Positions 19,392-29,317 of a stretch of DNA of 59,993 bases are shown piece after piece (position 1 is the first letter of the stretch; the number at the start of each line of letters is the position of its first letter). A program made the position numbers and the translations under genes. A model generated the notes under the pieces. That model was not told the DNA's origin and did not search any database. It was given only the letters and a program-made list of their open reading frames with translations. Origin of the DNA: Methylococcaceae bacterium (GTDB lineage: Bacteria > Pseudomonadota > Gammaproteobacteria > Methylococcales > Methylomonadaceae); the NCBI GenBank assembly GCA_030627285.1, contig DAOUSJ010000002.1, positions 1 to 59,993 of the forward strand. Direction: 5' to 3'.

Positions 19392-22300
19392 ATGAATGGG
19401 TTTAAAAATCTCAGTCTCAGAGTAAAATTGCTGACTTTCTTCTTAATTGTAGGTTTGGTTCCATTTGCTATTAGTAGTTTTACAGCCACCACTAGCTCCT
19501 CAGAAGCCTTAAAAAAACAAATTTTTGATTCCTTGACTGCGGTTCGACAGCTGAAAAAAAATCAGCTAGAACTTCATTTTGAAGAACATAAAAAAGGTTT
19601 GTCAGTTTTAACTGAAACTGTAGCTATGTTGGTGCAAGAAGGTTTTTCAAAACTAGAAGCGGTACAACAACTACAAAAACAAAGTTTGGAACGCTATTTT
19701 AGAGAACGTCTAGCCTTAATGACTGACGTACAACAAAATTTACGTTTTACCCAAGGTATCAAAAATTTTGCTAACTTGTTTCCACAAGGGGTAAAGAGTG
19801 AAGCTTATAAGAAAGCTTATACCACTTCAAAAACAGGTTTTAAAACTTTTATGGAGCAGTTTAAGTTTTTAGATATTTATATGGTTGATGCTCAAGGTAA
19901 TGTAGTCTATACCTTTACTCAAGAATCGGAATTAGGTGCAAATATTAAAACTGGTAGTTTGAAAGACTCTGGTTTAGGTAAAGCTTATAATCGTTCCCGT
20001 TATCAAGTAGCTGTAGAAGATTATAACTGGTATGAACCATCTAAAACTTATGCCTCTTTTATTGCTACGCCAATTATTGATACTGCTGGTACATATCAAG
20101 GCAGTCTAGTATTTAAAGTTTCATCCGCTCCGGTAAATGAAATTGTGCAACAACGTACCGGCATGGGTAAAACTGGTGAATCTTTCTTGGTAGGAAAATT
20201 AGATAATACTATTGCTTTGCGTAGTAGACGTGTATTAACCAAAAGTACCTTTTTAAACGATGAAGAAGTTAAAGCTCCAGATATTCAAGCAGTATTAGAT
20301 GGTAAAAGCGGAACTATCACCAAATTGAATAGTAAGGGCGAATTAGAAATTAGTTCCTATGTACCATTAAATGTAGAAGGTTTAACTTGGGGGATTGTTT
20401 CTCACGCTTCTATTGAAGAGGTTGTAGTACCTAAATTAATCGGCGACCAACTAGATTTCTTGGCTAAATACAAAAAATCTTATGGTTATTACGATATATT
20501 TCTAATTGACCCGAATGGTTTTGTGTTTTACAGCGTAGATCACGATAAAGATTATCACACTAATATTTTAACTGGACAATATGCATCATCTAATTTAGGT
20601 AAGTTAATCTCTCAAGTTAAAAGCACTAAATCATTTGGCTTTGTGGATTTTAAACCTTATGAACCATCCAAAAATTATCCTGGTGCTTTTATGGCACAAC
20701 CAGTAATCAAAAACGGTGAAATTGAAGTTATTGTAGTCTTGAAATTATCTATTGCTAATATCAATAAGGTAATGCAAGAACGAACTGGCATGGGTGAAAC
20801 AGGGGAAAGTTATTTAGTAGGCTCAGATAATTTAATGCGTTCTGATTCTGTTTTAGATAAGAAAAATTACTCCGTAAGTGCTTCATTTGCAAATAATAAA
20901 ACCGCCAAATCAGATGCTATCAAACAAGCTTTAGCTGGAAATAAAGGCGCGTACATCATAAAGGATTATCATGGTAACACTGTATTATCTGCCTTTACTG
21001 ATATCCAAGTATTTGGTACTACTTGGGCATTGATTACTGAAATTAACGAAAGTGAAGCCTTAAGTGCAGTAACTAATTTACAACGTAACATCCTCTTTTT
21101 AGGTTTGTTTATCGGCTTTGCAATTTTCATTTTTGCCTTATTTGTAGCTCGAACCATTGCTAACCCAATTGTAAGAATGGCTGATACTATTACTCAAATT
21201 GCGGAAGACCAAGATTTAACTCTGGATGTACCAGTAGAATCTAGTGATGAAATCGGACATATGTCAGAATCGTTTAATAAAATGATGCACATCATCCATG
21301 ATGCGTTTAGAACTGTTAGTGATTCTGCGGTACAAGTGTCTGATGGAGCGCAGGATGTAGCGAAACGAGCTTCTGCAAACAGAGAACGGGCGCATAATGA
21401 TTTGGAAAGGGCGCAAACTTCTGTGGAAATTATCACAGAAATGGGAACTACCGCTGGTAAAGTTAATTTAGCTTCACAAGCGCAAAAAGATGCAGCGGAA
21501 ATTTCATCCAGAACTATTACCAATTTACTTGAAACTGTAAAAAAAGTATCCGCATCCGCAGAACATCAGAACCAAGAAGCTACTGAAACCATGGTAAGAG
21601 TATCTGAAATGGGGCGTACTGGCGCAATGGTTGTAGCAACTGCTAAAGAGCAGGGTCTAACAGTAGGAAAAGTTTCCGCAGCAGTAAAAGATATTATTGG
21701 GGCGGTAGAAAATATGAATAAAGCGGTAGCACAGGCATCTAGGCAAGGCAAATCCTCATTAAGTGCTGCGAAAGAAGGCAGAAAATCTGTATCTTCAACT
21801 GTAGAAGGGATGCAAGCTATTGCGGAATCTTCAGAACAAATTTCCGATATTATCGGGGTAATCACTGAAATTGCTGAACAAACTAACTTATTAGCTTTGA
21901 ACGCTGCGATTGAAGCCGCGAGAGCTGGCGCACATGGTAAAGGTTTTGCGGTGGTTGCGGATGAGGTTGGTAAACTAGCACAACGTTCTTCTGAAGCTGC
22001 CAAAGAAATCACCCAATTAATTAAAGATGCGAGTGATAGGGTTACAGAAGGTTCACAATTATCTGATGAATCACAGAAATCGTTGATTAAAATTGATGAA
22101 GGTGGTCGAGTTAATATGGAAGCCATTAACGAGATTGAAAAAGCGGCGGAAGTATTAGCTCAAGGGACTACGCAGGTACAGGATCAAATGGAATCTCTAA
22201 ATACCTTAGCAGATAAAATTGCTAGTATGGCGGGTGAACAGGGTCAACGTAGAGAAGCTGCTGAAAAAGCTTTGAATTCATTACTTGAAGAATCTAATCA

Positions 22301-22565
22301 TATTAACCGCTTAGTAAATGATGCAAATGTTGGTGCGAATGAAATTGGTTCAGAAATGAATCGAATTGTAACTCGTACTGGCGAGATGAGTTCTATGACT
22401 GGTCAACAAGCAATACGTTCTAAAAAAATCGTAGAGATTTCCAACTCATCTGCATCTGCAGCTGAACAAACAGTATCAGGGGCAGGTACAGTTGTGAGTA
22501 TTACTGAGGAATTACAGAATCTATCACAAGAATTGACCTCTCAGGTAAAACAATTCAAAATTTAA
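19392..22565 (+). CDS. methyl-accepting chemotaxis protein with duplicated periplasmic sensor module
   Basis: A 1057-residue receptor. It has one N-terminal transmembrane segment (about 12-32) and a very long periplasmic part. A second segment around 560-582 ([18 protein letters not shown]) is followed by HAMP and a long coiled-coil signalling domain. The signalling tip reads [20 protein letters not shown]. The periplasmic part looks like two tandem Cache-like modules, because paired elements recur (YEPSK, RTGMGxTGES, LVG). It sits upstream of cheW and cheA. Ligand unknown. Confidence 0.93.
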   Translation: MNGFKNLSLRVKLLTFFLIVGLVPFAISSFTATTSSSEALKKQIFDSLTAVRQLKKNQLELHFEEHKKGLSVLTETVAMLVQEGFSKLEAVQQLQKQSLERYFRERLALMTDVQQNLRFTQGIKNFANLFPQGVKSEAYKKAYTTSKTGFKTFMEQFKFLDIYMVDAQGNVVYTFTQESELGANIKTGSLKDSGLGKAYNRSRYQVAVEDYNWYEPSKTYASFIATPIIDTAGTYQGSLVFKVSSAPVNEIVQQRTGMGKTGESFLVGKLDNTIALRSRRVLTKSTFLNDEEVKAPDIQAVLDGKSGTITKLNSKGELEISSYVPLNVEGLTWGIVSHASIEEVVVPKLIGDQLDFLAKYKKSYGYYDIFLIDPNGFVFYSVDHDKDYHTNILTGQYASSNLGKLISQVKSTKSFGFVDFKPYEPSKNYPGAFMAQPVIKNGEIEVIVVLKLSIANINKVMQERTGMGETGESYLVGSDNLMRSDSVLDKKNYSVSASFANNKTAKSDAIKQALAGNKGAYIIKDYHGNTVLSAFTDIQVFGTTWALITEINESEALSAVTNLQRNILFLGLFIGFAIFIFALFVARTIANPIVRMADTITQIAEDQDLTLDVPVESSDEIGHMSESFNKMMHIIHDAFRTVSDSAVQVSDGAQDVAKRASANRERAHNDLERAQTSVEIITEMGTTAGKVNLASQAQKDAAEISSRTITNLLETVKKVSASAEHQNQEATETMVRVSEMGRTGAMVVATAKEQGLTVGKVSAAVKDIIGAVENMNKAVAQASRQGKSSLSAAKEGRKSVSSTVEGMQAIAESSEQISDIIGVITEIAEQTNLLALNAAIEAARAGAHGKGFAVVADEVGKLAQRSSEAAKEITQLIKDASDRVTEGSQLSDESQKSLIKIDEGGRVNMEAINEIEKAAEVLAQGTTQVQDQMESLNTLADKIASMAGEQGQRREAAEKALNSLLEESNHINRLVNDANVGANEIGSEMNRIVTRTGEMSSMTGQQAIRSKKIVEISNSSASAAEQTVSGAGTVVSITEELQNLSQELTSQVKQFKI

Positions 22566-22581
22566 TTCGGAGTAAATTGCA

Positions 22582-23118
22582 ATGGCTGAGAGTAATTACA
22601 TCAATAAAAACACCTTGCAGGACAAGGAACAATTATTACAACTTGTAGGTTTTAAAATTGGTCAAGAAACTTTTGGCGTAGACATTTTAATAGTGCAGGA
22701 AATTATTCGTTCTGCACCTATTACTTATGTACCTAATTCGCCTGAATTTGTCGAAGGCGTAATTAATTTACGTGGCAGCATCATTCCAGTCATTGATTTA
22801 CGCAAAAGATTGAATTTTGACACCACCCATTACACACAAGAAAAAGATTGGATTTTAATTTTAGACATTCAAAGTAAAGTAACAGGTTTTATTGTAGATT
22901 CAGTTACTGATGTGATTAAAATTCAAGAAAATAATATTGATCCACCACCTGACATTTTAGTTGCAGGTTTACAAAGTCAATATATTCGTGGGGTATGCGA
23001 AATTGACCAAAGCCTAGTAATTTTGTTAGATTTCAGTAGAATTTTACTCACTGATGAAATTAGAAAATTAAACTCTGTTGCAACAAATAACAATTCTGAT
23101 ACTGAGGCTAAAAAATGA
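22582..23118 (+). CDS. cheW: CheW-like coupling protein
   Basis: A 178-residue CheW-domain protein. Typical features are the opening QLVGFKIGQETFGVDIL, the VEGVINLRGSIIPVIDLRKR core, and VDSVTDVIKI near the end. It would connect the receptor at 19392 with the CheA at 23490. The end overlaps the next gene by four bases (ATGA), indicating coupling. Confidence 0.93.
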   Translation: MAESNYINKNTLQDKEQLLQLVGFKIGQETFGVDILIVQEIIRSAPITYVPNSPEFVEGVINLRGSIIPVIDLRKRLNFDTTHYTQEKDWILILDIQSKVTGFIVDSVTDVIKIQENNIDPPPDILVAGLQSQYIRGVCEIDQSLVILLDFSRILLTDEIRKLNSVATNNNSDTEAKK

Positions 23119-23471
23119 GTAAAAAACGTATTTTAATTGTTGATGATTCTTCAATGATGCGCAAAATGCTTACCAAGGTTTTATCTATCAGGGGCGGACA
23201 TAATATTGTTGGTGAAGCAAAAAATGGCATTGAAGCCTTAGTTATGTATAGAAAATTAATGCCGGATTTAATCACTATGGATATTACTATGGAAGGCATG
23301 GACGGATTAAGTGCGGCTAAAGAAATATTAAAGTTTGATTCAAATGCAAATATTCTGTTTCTGTCTAATTTAGACAAAGCTAAATATGGTGATGATATAA
23401 AAGCTATTGGGGCTGTAGGTTTTGTCAATAAACACAAGTCTCAAGATATTCTTAATATTGTTAATAGTTAA
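23115..23471 (+). CDS. single-domain response regulator (CheY-like)
   Basis: A stand-alone receiver domain of 118 residues. It retains the acidic pair D10/D11 (IVDDS), phospho-acceptor D56 (MDITMEG), a serine at the switch position (LFLSN) and K106 (FVNKH). It lies between cheW and cheA and is translationally coupled to cheW. A role as the diffusible output of the pathway is likely. Whether it targets a flagellar motor, pili or something else cannot be read from the window. Confidence 0.9.
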   Translation: MSKKRILIVDDSSMMRKMLTKVLSIRGGHNIVGEAKNGIEALVMYRKLMPDLITMDITMEGMDGLSAAKEILKFDSNANILFLSNLDKAKYGDDIKAIGAVGFVNKHKSQDILNIVNS

Positions 23472-23489
23472 AATTACAAAGGGCTAGCT

Positions 23490-26400
23490 ATGATTGACTT
23501 ATCATTACTCGAAGACTTTGTAACTGGTGCTGGAGAAAGTCTAGATGAAATGGAATCAGCCCTACTTGAATTAGACTTAAGTGCTAATAATTCTGAACTA
23601 CTGGATACCATTTTTAGAGCTATGCACACTATTAAAGGTGCTGCTCAATTCGTTGGTTTAGATAAAGTTGCTTCACTTAGTCATGTGGTAGAAGACTTAC
23701 TCGATTTACTTAGGGAAGGCAAAAAACAGGTTACTCCAGAAATTGTTGACGTATTAATTCAAACTAAAGATCGAATTAGTAGTTTAGTTGTAGATTTAGA
23801 AAAAACTCAAACAGAAATTACTGAAGTAAATGATTTAATTCAACAAATTAATGTATTTTTAGGGGTAGAAACTTCAGAAACTGACTCTCAAAATGAAATA
23901 AACCCTGAAGAAGAAGAGCCAGACTCTGAAGATGACAGCGAAATACTAGCAGCATTTTTATCTAATGATGAAGATAATGCTACTGAAAATGATGCCTTTA
24001 GTGATTTTTTAGATTCTGAACCAGAAAACGATTCCCCGCTATTAGTTTCAAATACTGATGCTAATGATATTCAAGAAAATCCAATTTCAGATGGCGATGA
24101 TTTCAACTTGTTTTTATCTAATAATGATGACGATGATGCAGACGATTTAAGCATATTTTTATCTGAAGCTGTTAATCCAAATGATTTATCTGTTTCAAAA
24201 TCTGAAATTACTTCAGATAGATTGGAACCAGAAATAAACACTGAAACTGCTGTAATTGACAATTTTGAAATTCCAAATGAGGAACATGACAAAGAATTAT
24301 TTGAAATTTACATTCAACAATTGCAAGAAAAATTTCATTTATTACATGAATATAATGCGCATTTACAAGTCTCACAAAGTCAAGAATATTTATTAATTCA
24401 AATTTTAGAAATTATTGAAAGTTTGAAATTTGCTGCTAATTATATGGCATACAATCAACTTACAACTTTGTATGAACGTTGGTTAACCCAAATATTAAAT
24501 GCTCAAAATAAATTATCTCGTTCAGAAAAAACTTCACTGGTTTTTATGGATTTGTATTTGCAGGAATTACAGCAATTTTTTCCACAATTAAGTGCTACTC
24601 AAACTGAAAATCCTGCTATAGAACCAGACACTTCAACAACAGAATTAAATGCTCCAGAATTACCAATAGAGCCATCTATAGTAGAAATACCTTCAGAAGA
24701 AAATTTAATTGAGCCTGAAGTTTTATCATTCCCAGATGAAGTTGTTGTAGCTGAAATACCACCAACTCATCAAGAAAACACAAGCAAAAGCACAAATGAT
24801 GATGACTTATTTAACAAATTGGATGCAGCTTTAAATATCTCTTCTATAGAAGAATCAATCACTTCCGAACCTATCAATGAAGTGTTTAGTTCTTTATTAG
24901 CCGCCACTGAAGAACAACGAACTAAAGATCAACCTAGTGATTTAAAACCAGAAATTAAAACTCTAGCTGAAATCAATCAAGCCCATACTGAAGCCGGTAA
25001 AACCTCTATAGTTCCAGATTCAATAACTAGTAAAGTTATTCCAGTTAAAAAACCAGTTACTAAGTTAAAAGAATCTCCCCAAACAAAAGCTATTGAACCT
25101 AAACCAACACAAAAACCACCTGAAACTTCAAATACAAATACTAATAACAAAGCTGATTCTGCAAAAAATTCTCCGCCAGTAGAAATTAAGAAAAAACCAG
25201 CAAAAGTATTTAAAAAGAGTATTCGGGTTGATGCAGATAAAATTGATTCTTTGATGAATCAGGTTGGTGAATTAATTGTAGATAGAGCTTATTTATTCCA
25301 GTTAGCTAATGAAATCAATCAATTACAAAATAATTTAAAAGAATCTACCGGTTTAGGACAAAAAGATTTAAAACCAGTTAGAACTTTTGCGTATCGTTTT
25401 AACGAAGCTATTATTTCATTGGGGCGTACATCTAACGAGTTACAAGAGGGGGTAATGAAAATTAGAATGTTACCAATTGGACAACTATTTAATCGTTATC
25501 CACGCTTGGTACATGATGTTTCCCAAACTAGTAAGAAAAAAGTTCAGTTAGAAATTCGCGGTGAAGATACTGAGTTAGATAAAATGATTATTGAGGAAAT
25601 TTCTGACCCTCTAATTCATATTATTCGAAATGCTGTGGATCATGGCATTGAAACTCCAGCAGAACGACTTAAACAAGGAAAACCTGAAACCGGACATTTA
25701 ATTTTAGAAGCCTATCATGAAAGCAATCACATATTGATTGAAATTATTGATGATGGGAAAGGTATTGATACTCAACGAATTAAAGAAAAAGCTGAAAAAA
25801 TCAATCTGTTTAGTAAAGAAGAACTAAATCGGATGTCTGAAGATGAATTAACTCGTTTCATCATGATGCCTGGGTTTTCAACTGCAAAACAAATTAGTAA
25901 TACCTCAGGACGAGGTGTAGGCATGGATGTCGTTAAGAAAAACATTGAAAAACTAAATGGTTCTATTGAAATTGAATCCAAACCTGGTTTGGGTACTAAA
26001 ATGCGGCTTAGAATTCCATTAACTTTAGCTATTATTCATGCATTATTAGTCCGTGTTGGACAAGATTATTTCACTATTCCATTAACTAATGTTGAAGAAA
26101 CTCTTAGTGTTTCTGAAGCTGATATTTCTGTCATGGAAGAAACCGAAGTTATGTATTTGCGGGGCAAAACCTTACCAATTTTTAGACTTTCAGAATTATT
26201 TAACTTGCAATCAGAATTAATTTTGCGAAAAGATTTTTTTATTGTAGTAGTAAATACCAACTCTCAACGCATCGGATTAATGGTTGATGCACTAATTGGA
26301 CAAGAAGAAGTAGTAATCAAACCCCTAGCTGATTATTTACATGAAGGTAATTGTTTCTCAGGGGCGACAATTATTGGAGACGGTAGGATTTCATTAATTT

Positions 26401-26501
26401 TAGATATTTACGAATTAATTAATATGACCACCAAAAAACAAATAAAAAAACACCATGCACATGAACAAAAATCTTTTTCATTGTTAGATAATGAATCCTA
26501 A
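23490..26501 (+). CDS. cheA: CheA-type hybrid-free chemosensory histidine kinase
   Basis: A 1003-residue CheA. The N-terminal Hpt domain carries H46 (MHTIKGAA). A long acidic, Asp/Glu/Asn-rich linker follows (about 125-265), then a helical segment (about 270-370) that may be a second Hpt domain lacking the histidine. Next come a Pro/Thr-rich linker, dimerisation and HATPase domains (NAVDHG, DDGKGID, GRGVGMDVV) and a C-terminal CheW-like domain. It is longer than E. coli CheA because of the linkers. No receiver is fused, fitting the separate response regulators nearby. Confidence 0.94.
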   Translation: MIDLSLLEDFVTGAGESLDEMESALLELDLSANNSELLDTIFRAMHTIKGAAQFVGLDKVASLSHVVEDLLDLLREGKKQVTPEIVDVLIQTKDRISSLVVDLEKTQTEITEVNDLIQQINVFLGVETSETDSQNEINPEEEEPDSEDDSEILAAFLSNDEDNATENDAFSDFLDSEPENDSPLLVSNTDANDIQENPISDGDDFNLFLSNNDDDDADDLSIFLSEAVNPNDLSVSKSEITSDRLEPEINTETAVIDNFEIPNEEHDKELFEIYIQQLQEKFHLLHEYNAHLQVSQSQEYLLIQILEIIESLKFAANYMAYNQLTTLYERWLTQILNAQNKLSRSEKTSLVFMDLYLQELQQFFPQLSATQTENPAIEPDTSTTELNAPELPIEPSIVEIPSEENLIEPEVLSFPDEVVVAEIPPTHQENTSKSTNDDDLFNKLDAALNISSIEESITSEPINEVFSSLLAATEEQRTKDQPSDLKPEIKTLAEINQAHTEAGKTSIVPDSITSKVIPVKKPVTKLKESPQTKAIEPKPTQKPPETSNTNTNNKADSAKNSPPVEIKKKPAKVFKKSIRVDADKIDSLMNQVGELIVDRAYLFQLANEINQLQNNLKESTGLGQKDLKPVRTFAYRFNEAIISLGRTSNELQEGVMKIRMLPIGQLFNRYPRLVHDVSQTSKKKVQLEIRGEDTELDKMIIEEISDPLIHIIRNAVDHGIETPAERLKQGKPETGHLILEAYHESNHILIEIIDDGKGIDTQRIKEKAEKINLFSKEELNRMSEDELTRFIMMPGFSTAKQISNTSGRGVGMDVVKKNIEKLNGSIEIESKPGLGTKMRLRIPLTLAIIHALLVRVGQDYFTIPLTNVEETLSVSEADISVMEETEVMYLRGKTLPIFRLSELFNLQSELILRKDFFIVVVNTNSQRIGLMVDALIGQEEVVIKPLADYLHEGNCFSGATIIGDGRISLILDIYELINMTTKKQIKKHHAHEQKSFSLLDNES

Positions 26502-26562
26502 TGTGCCAATTTAATAACGTAAAATTAAACCGTCTACTGCTGATTGTATAAAGGTTATTATT

Positions 26563-27606
26563 GTGAAAAAAATAAAAGTTTTGGTTGTTGATGATGCTCG
26601 CTTTATGGTCAAAGCAATTAGTGATATTCTAAATTCTGATGCTGGTATAGAAGTTATTGATTCTGCTAAAAATGGTTTGATCGCTTTAGATAAAATCAGG
26701 GAGTTAAAGCCAGATGTAATTACTTTAGATATTGATATGCCGGTAATGGATGGCATAACCACAGTGCGCCATATAATGCTTGAATGCCCAGTACCAATAG
26801 TAATTTTAAGTTCCTTATTTAAAAACGGTGCTATCTCATTTGAAGCATTACGATTGGGAGTGGTAGATTTTTTACCCAAACCTTCTGGAGCTATTTCTAA
26901 AGATATTCATAATTCAAAACAACAAATTATTGATCGTGTAAAAATAGCCACTTCCATTAATATTAGTAATATTCATCGAGTTAAATTAGTTAAAGATTTT
27001 GAAACACAATTAAATAATTCTTCAGAAAATCAATTAAAACATATAATTTTACTAGGCACAACCTTAGGCGGACCTAATACAAGTATTCGATTGTTTTCAA
27101 AACTACCATCTGATTTATCTGCTGCTGCCATTCTTGTGCAAGAAATTTCGCAAAAAATATTACCTGCCTTTGTAATAGAATTTAATCAATATACCTCTTG
27201 GAAAATGCGTGAAGCATATGATGGTGCATTTTTAGAAGCTGGCGTATGTTATATAGCCTCCAACCAATGTTCAATAAAAATTGCAGTTAATGCAGATGGC
27301 AAACAATATTTAAAAATATCTAACTCTGCAAATAACCCATTAAATAAATTATTTTCTTCGGCTGCACAAATTTTTGCAAAAAACACTATTGGGGTTTTAT
27401 TAACTGGAACTGGCAATGATGGTGCAGAAGGTTTTTTTCATATTAAAGAAAGATTAGGTACCACTATGGCGCAACAAAGCAGTACTTGTGTATATCCAAA
27501 TCTCACTCAATATGCAATTGAAGCTGGTTTAGTGGATAATGTCTTTCAAGAAGAGAATCTTGCAAATGAAATAGAAACCATCATTAAAAAAACCACCTCT
27601 CTATAA
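26563..27606 (+). CDS. CheB-like protein 2: receiver plus catalytically degenerate methylesterase domain
   Basis: A second CheB-architecture protein, 347 residues from a GTG start. The receiver looks functional (D10/D11, D56, K106 in PKPSG). In the effector domain the IGASTGG motif reads LGTTLGG, with T167 at the catalytic serine. The histidine position is E194 (VQEI), and the aspartate D286 in GTGNDG is kept. The HRPS-type segment is also lost. This paralogue has lost the same two triad residues as the protein at 18232 but with different substitutions. It follows cheA after 61 bases. Confidence 0.85.
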   Translation: MKKIKVLVVDDARFMVKAISDILNSDAGIEVIDSAKNGLIALDKIRELKPDVITLDIDMPVMDGITTVRHIMLECPVPIVILSSLFKNGAISFEALRLGVVDFLPKPSGAISKDIHNSKQQIIDRVKIATSINISNIHRVKLVKDFETQLNNSSENQLKHIILLGTTLGGPNTSIRLFSKLPSDLSAAAILVQEISQKILPAFVIEFNQYTSWKMREAYDGAFLEAGVCYIASNQCSIKIAVNADGKQYLKISNSANNPLNKLFSSAAQIFAKNTIGVLLTGTGNDGAEGFFHIKERLGTTMAQQSSTCVYPNLTQYAIEAGLVDNVFQEENLANEIETIIKKTTSL

Positions 27607-27635
27607 TTTGCCATAGCTATTAAAACAGGTTTTTC

Positions 27636-28538
27636 ATGATTATTACTTGCGATAAATGTAAAACTCGCTTTCAATTTGATATTAGACTAATTAAAAAAAC
27701 CTTGTTTAAGGTGCGCTGTTCAAAATGTAAACATATTTTTTCAGTTGACACTCAACCAAAAGAAGAGGTTTATGAATTAAGAAATCCACATATTGATACT
27801 GAAAAAAAGATTATTGCCGTATGTAATCATAAAGGCGGAGTGGCAAAAACATCTACGGTATTAAATTTAGGCGCGTCCTTATCTTTATCAGGTAAACGAA
27901 TTTTATTAATTGATTTTGATGTGCAAGCTAATCTCAGTTTATTATTAGGACAAAAAAATTCTGCTTCATTTTATGAAATAATCCAAAAAGAAACAGACAT
28001 CCTTGCAGCAATTAAAAACATTCAACCAAACTTATATTTATTGCCCTCTAATACTAAAATGGCCTTATTAGCTAAACGTTGTTTACAACAAAAATATTTT
28101 GGTTATGTGTTAAGAAATGCTTTAGAACCAATAAAAGATAGTTTTGATACTATTTTAATAGATACTCCACCTTCAATAAAATTTTTTACTCCCAATGCCT
28201 TAATAGCTGCTGACTTTGTAATTATCCCAACTCAAAGTGAATTTTTATCCATGAATGGGGTATTGCAAACCGAAAACATTATTAAAGCATTATCAAAACT
28301 CCATCCATTAAATTATAAAATATTAATGACTTTGTTTGATGAAAAAGACACCGCATCAAAGGTTATTTATTCCAAACTTAAGAAAAAATATGCCGATAAA
28401 ATATTTAATACCATGATTAGTTTAGATCCAAAAATGCGTGAATCTCAAATTATCAATAAACCTGTAATGAGTTATGATTCTCAAGCGATTTCTGCACTGC
28501 AATACCAAGCGTTAGCCAAAGAAATTGAACTTATGTAA
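27636..28538 (+). CDS. ParA/MinD-type ATPase with N-terminal zinc-ribbon
   Basis: A 300-residue protein. Residues 1-38 form a zinc-ribbon with CxxC pairs at C5/C8 and C28/C31, like the MJ0042-type finger (MIITCDKCKTRF...). Residues 58-300 are a ParA-like deviant Walker ATPase with KGGVAKTS at 66-73 and the LIDFD switch region. No ParB or parS-like repeat is near. ParA-like proteins encoded in chemotaxis operons (ParC, PpfA) position chemosensory arrays, so that role is likely here. The zinc-ribbon could be the adaptor. Confidence 0.85.
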   Translation: MIITCDKCKTRFQFDIRLIKKTLFKVRCSKCKHIFSVDTQPKEEVYELRNPHIDTEKKIIAVCNHKGGVAKTSTVLNLGASLSLSGKRILLIDFDVQANLSLLLGQKNSASFYEIIQKETDILAAIKNIQPNLYLLPSNTKMALLAKRCLQQKYFGYVLRNALEPIKDSFDTILIDTPPSIKFFTPNALIAADFVIIPTQSEFLSMNGVLQTENIIKALSKLHPLNYKILMTLFDEKDTASKVIYSKLKKKYADKIFNTMISLDPKMRESQIINKPVMSYDSQAISALQYQALAKEIELM

Positions 28539-28555
28539 TTTAGCAAGGAAACTGA

Positions 28556-29317
28556 ATGCTTAATCAAAAAATTATTCTGCCTATTATTAGTTTCAGTGTC
28601 CTACTATTAATTTGGGAATTAGTCACAAGGTTTAGTGGCTGGAGCCAACAGGTTTTTCCCAGCCCTTTAATGGTATTAATTAGCTTCCAAGAACTTATTG
28701 TAAATGGAGAATTATTAAAACATGCGGTTGCTAGTTTATTTCGAGTCAGCATAGGATTCTTTTTAGCAGTTATTTTAGGCATTCCCTTAGGGATTATTTT
28801 AGGTCGCATAAAAATTGTGCATCTATTATTAAATGCGCTAATACAATTTTTACGTCCCATTTCTCCTTTAGCATGGATTCCTCTAGCCATGTTATGGTTT
28901 GGAATCGGAGATGTTCCAGCAATTTTTTTAATTTTTTTATCTAGTTTTTTTCCAATGGTAGTTTCCACCAGTGTTGCTGTAGAAGCAATAAAACCCACTT
29001 TTTTTCAAGTTGCAGCAAATTTTAATCTTAGTCGGTATGAAATTCTCACTAAAATTGTAATACCAGCAATTACACCCCAAGTAATTACTGCTTTACGCAT
29101 CTCAATTACCATAGCATGGCTAGTAGTAGTGGCTGCTGAAATGATCGCAGTCCAATCAGGCTTAGGCTATATGATTTTAGATTCACGCAACGCCCTACGA
29201 ATGGATTATGTAATGGTTGGCATGATTGCGATTGGCATAATTGGCTTAGCATTAGATTTTATTATGCAATCATTAAGTCAAATTGAATCAACTGCTTGGG
29301 GAAGGTTTACAAAATAA
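28556..29317 (+). CDS. ABC transporter permease (nitrate/sulfonate/taurine type)
   Basis: A 253-residue inner-membrane permease of the SsuC/TauC/NrtB family with about six hydrophobic segments. The cytoplasmic EAA-like loop lies in the central region (VAANFNLSRYEILTKIVIPA). It is the first gene of a permease-ATPase-binding-protein set. The ATPase start overlaps its stop (TAATG). It begins 17 bases after the ParA-like gene, so read-through from the chemosensory cluster is possible. Substrate unknown. Confidence 0.92.
   Translation: MLNQKIILPIISFSVLLLIWELVTRFSGWSQQVFPSPLMVLISFQELIVNGELLKHAVASLFRVSIGFFLAVILGIPLGIILGRIKIVHLLLNALIQFLRPISPLAWIPLAMLWFGIGDVPAIFLIFLSSFFPMVVSTSVAVEAIKPTFFQVAANFNLSRYEILTKIVIPAITPQVITALRISITIAWLVVVAAEMIAVQSGLGYMILDSRNALRMDYVMVGMIAIGIIGLALDFIMQSLSQIESTAWGRFTK

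Noticed and set aside
21566..22126. Long minus-strand open frame inside the MCP gene
   Set aside because: It mirrors the heptad-repeat coding region of the MCP signalling domain; the composition (Ser/Ala/Ile-rich) is that of an antisense shadow.
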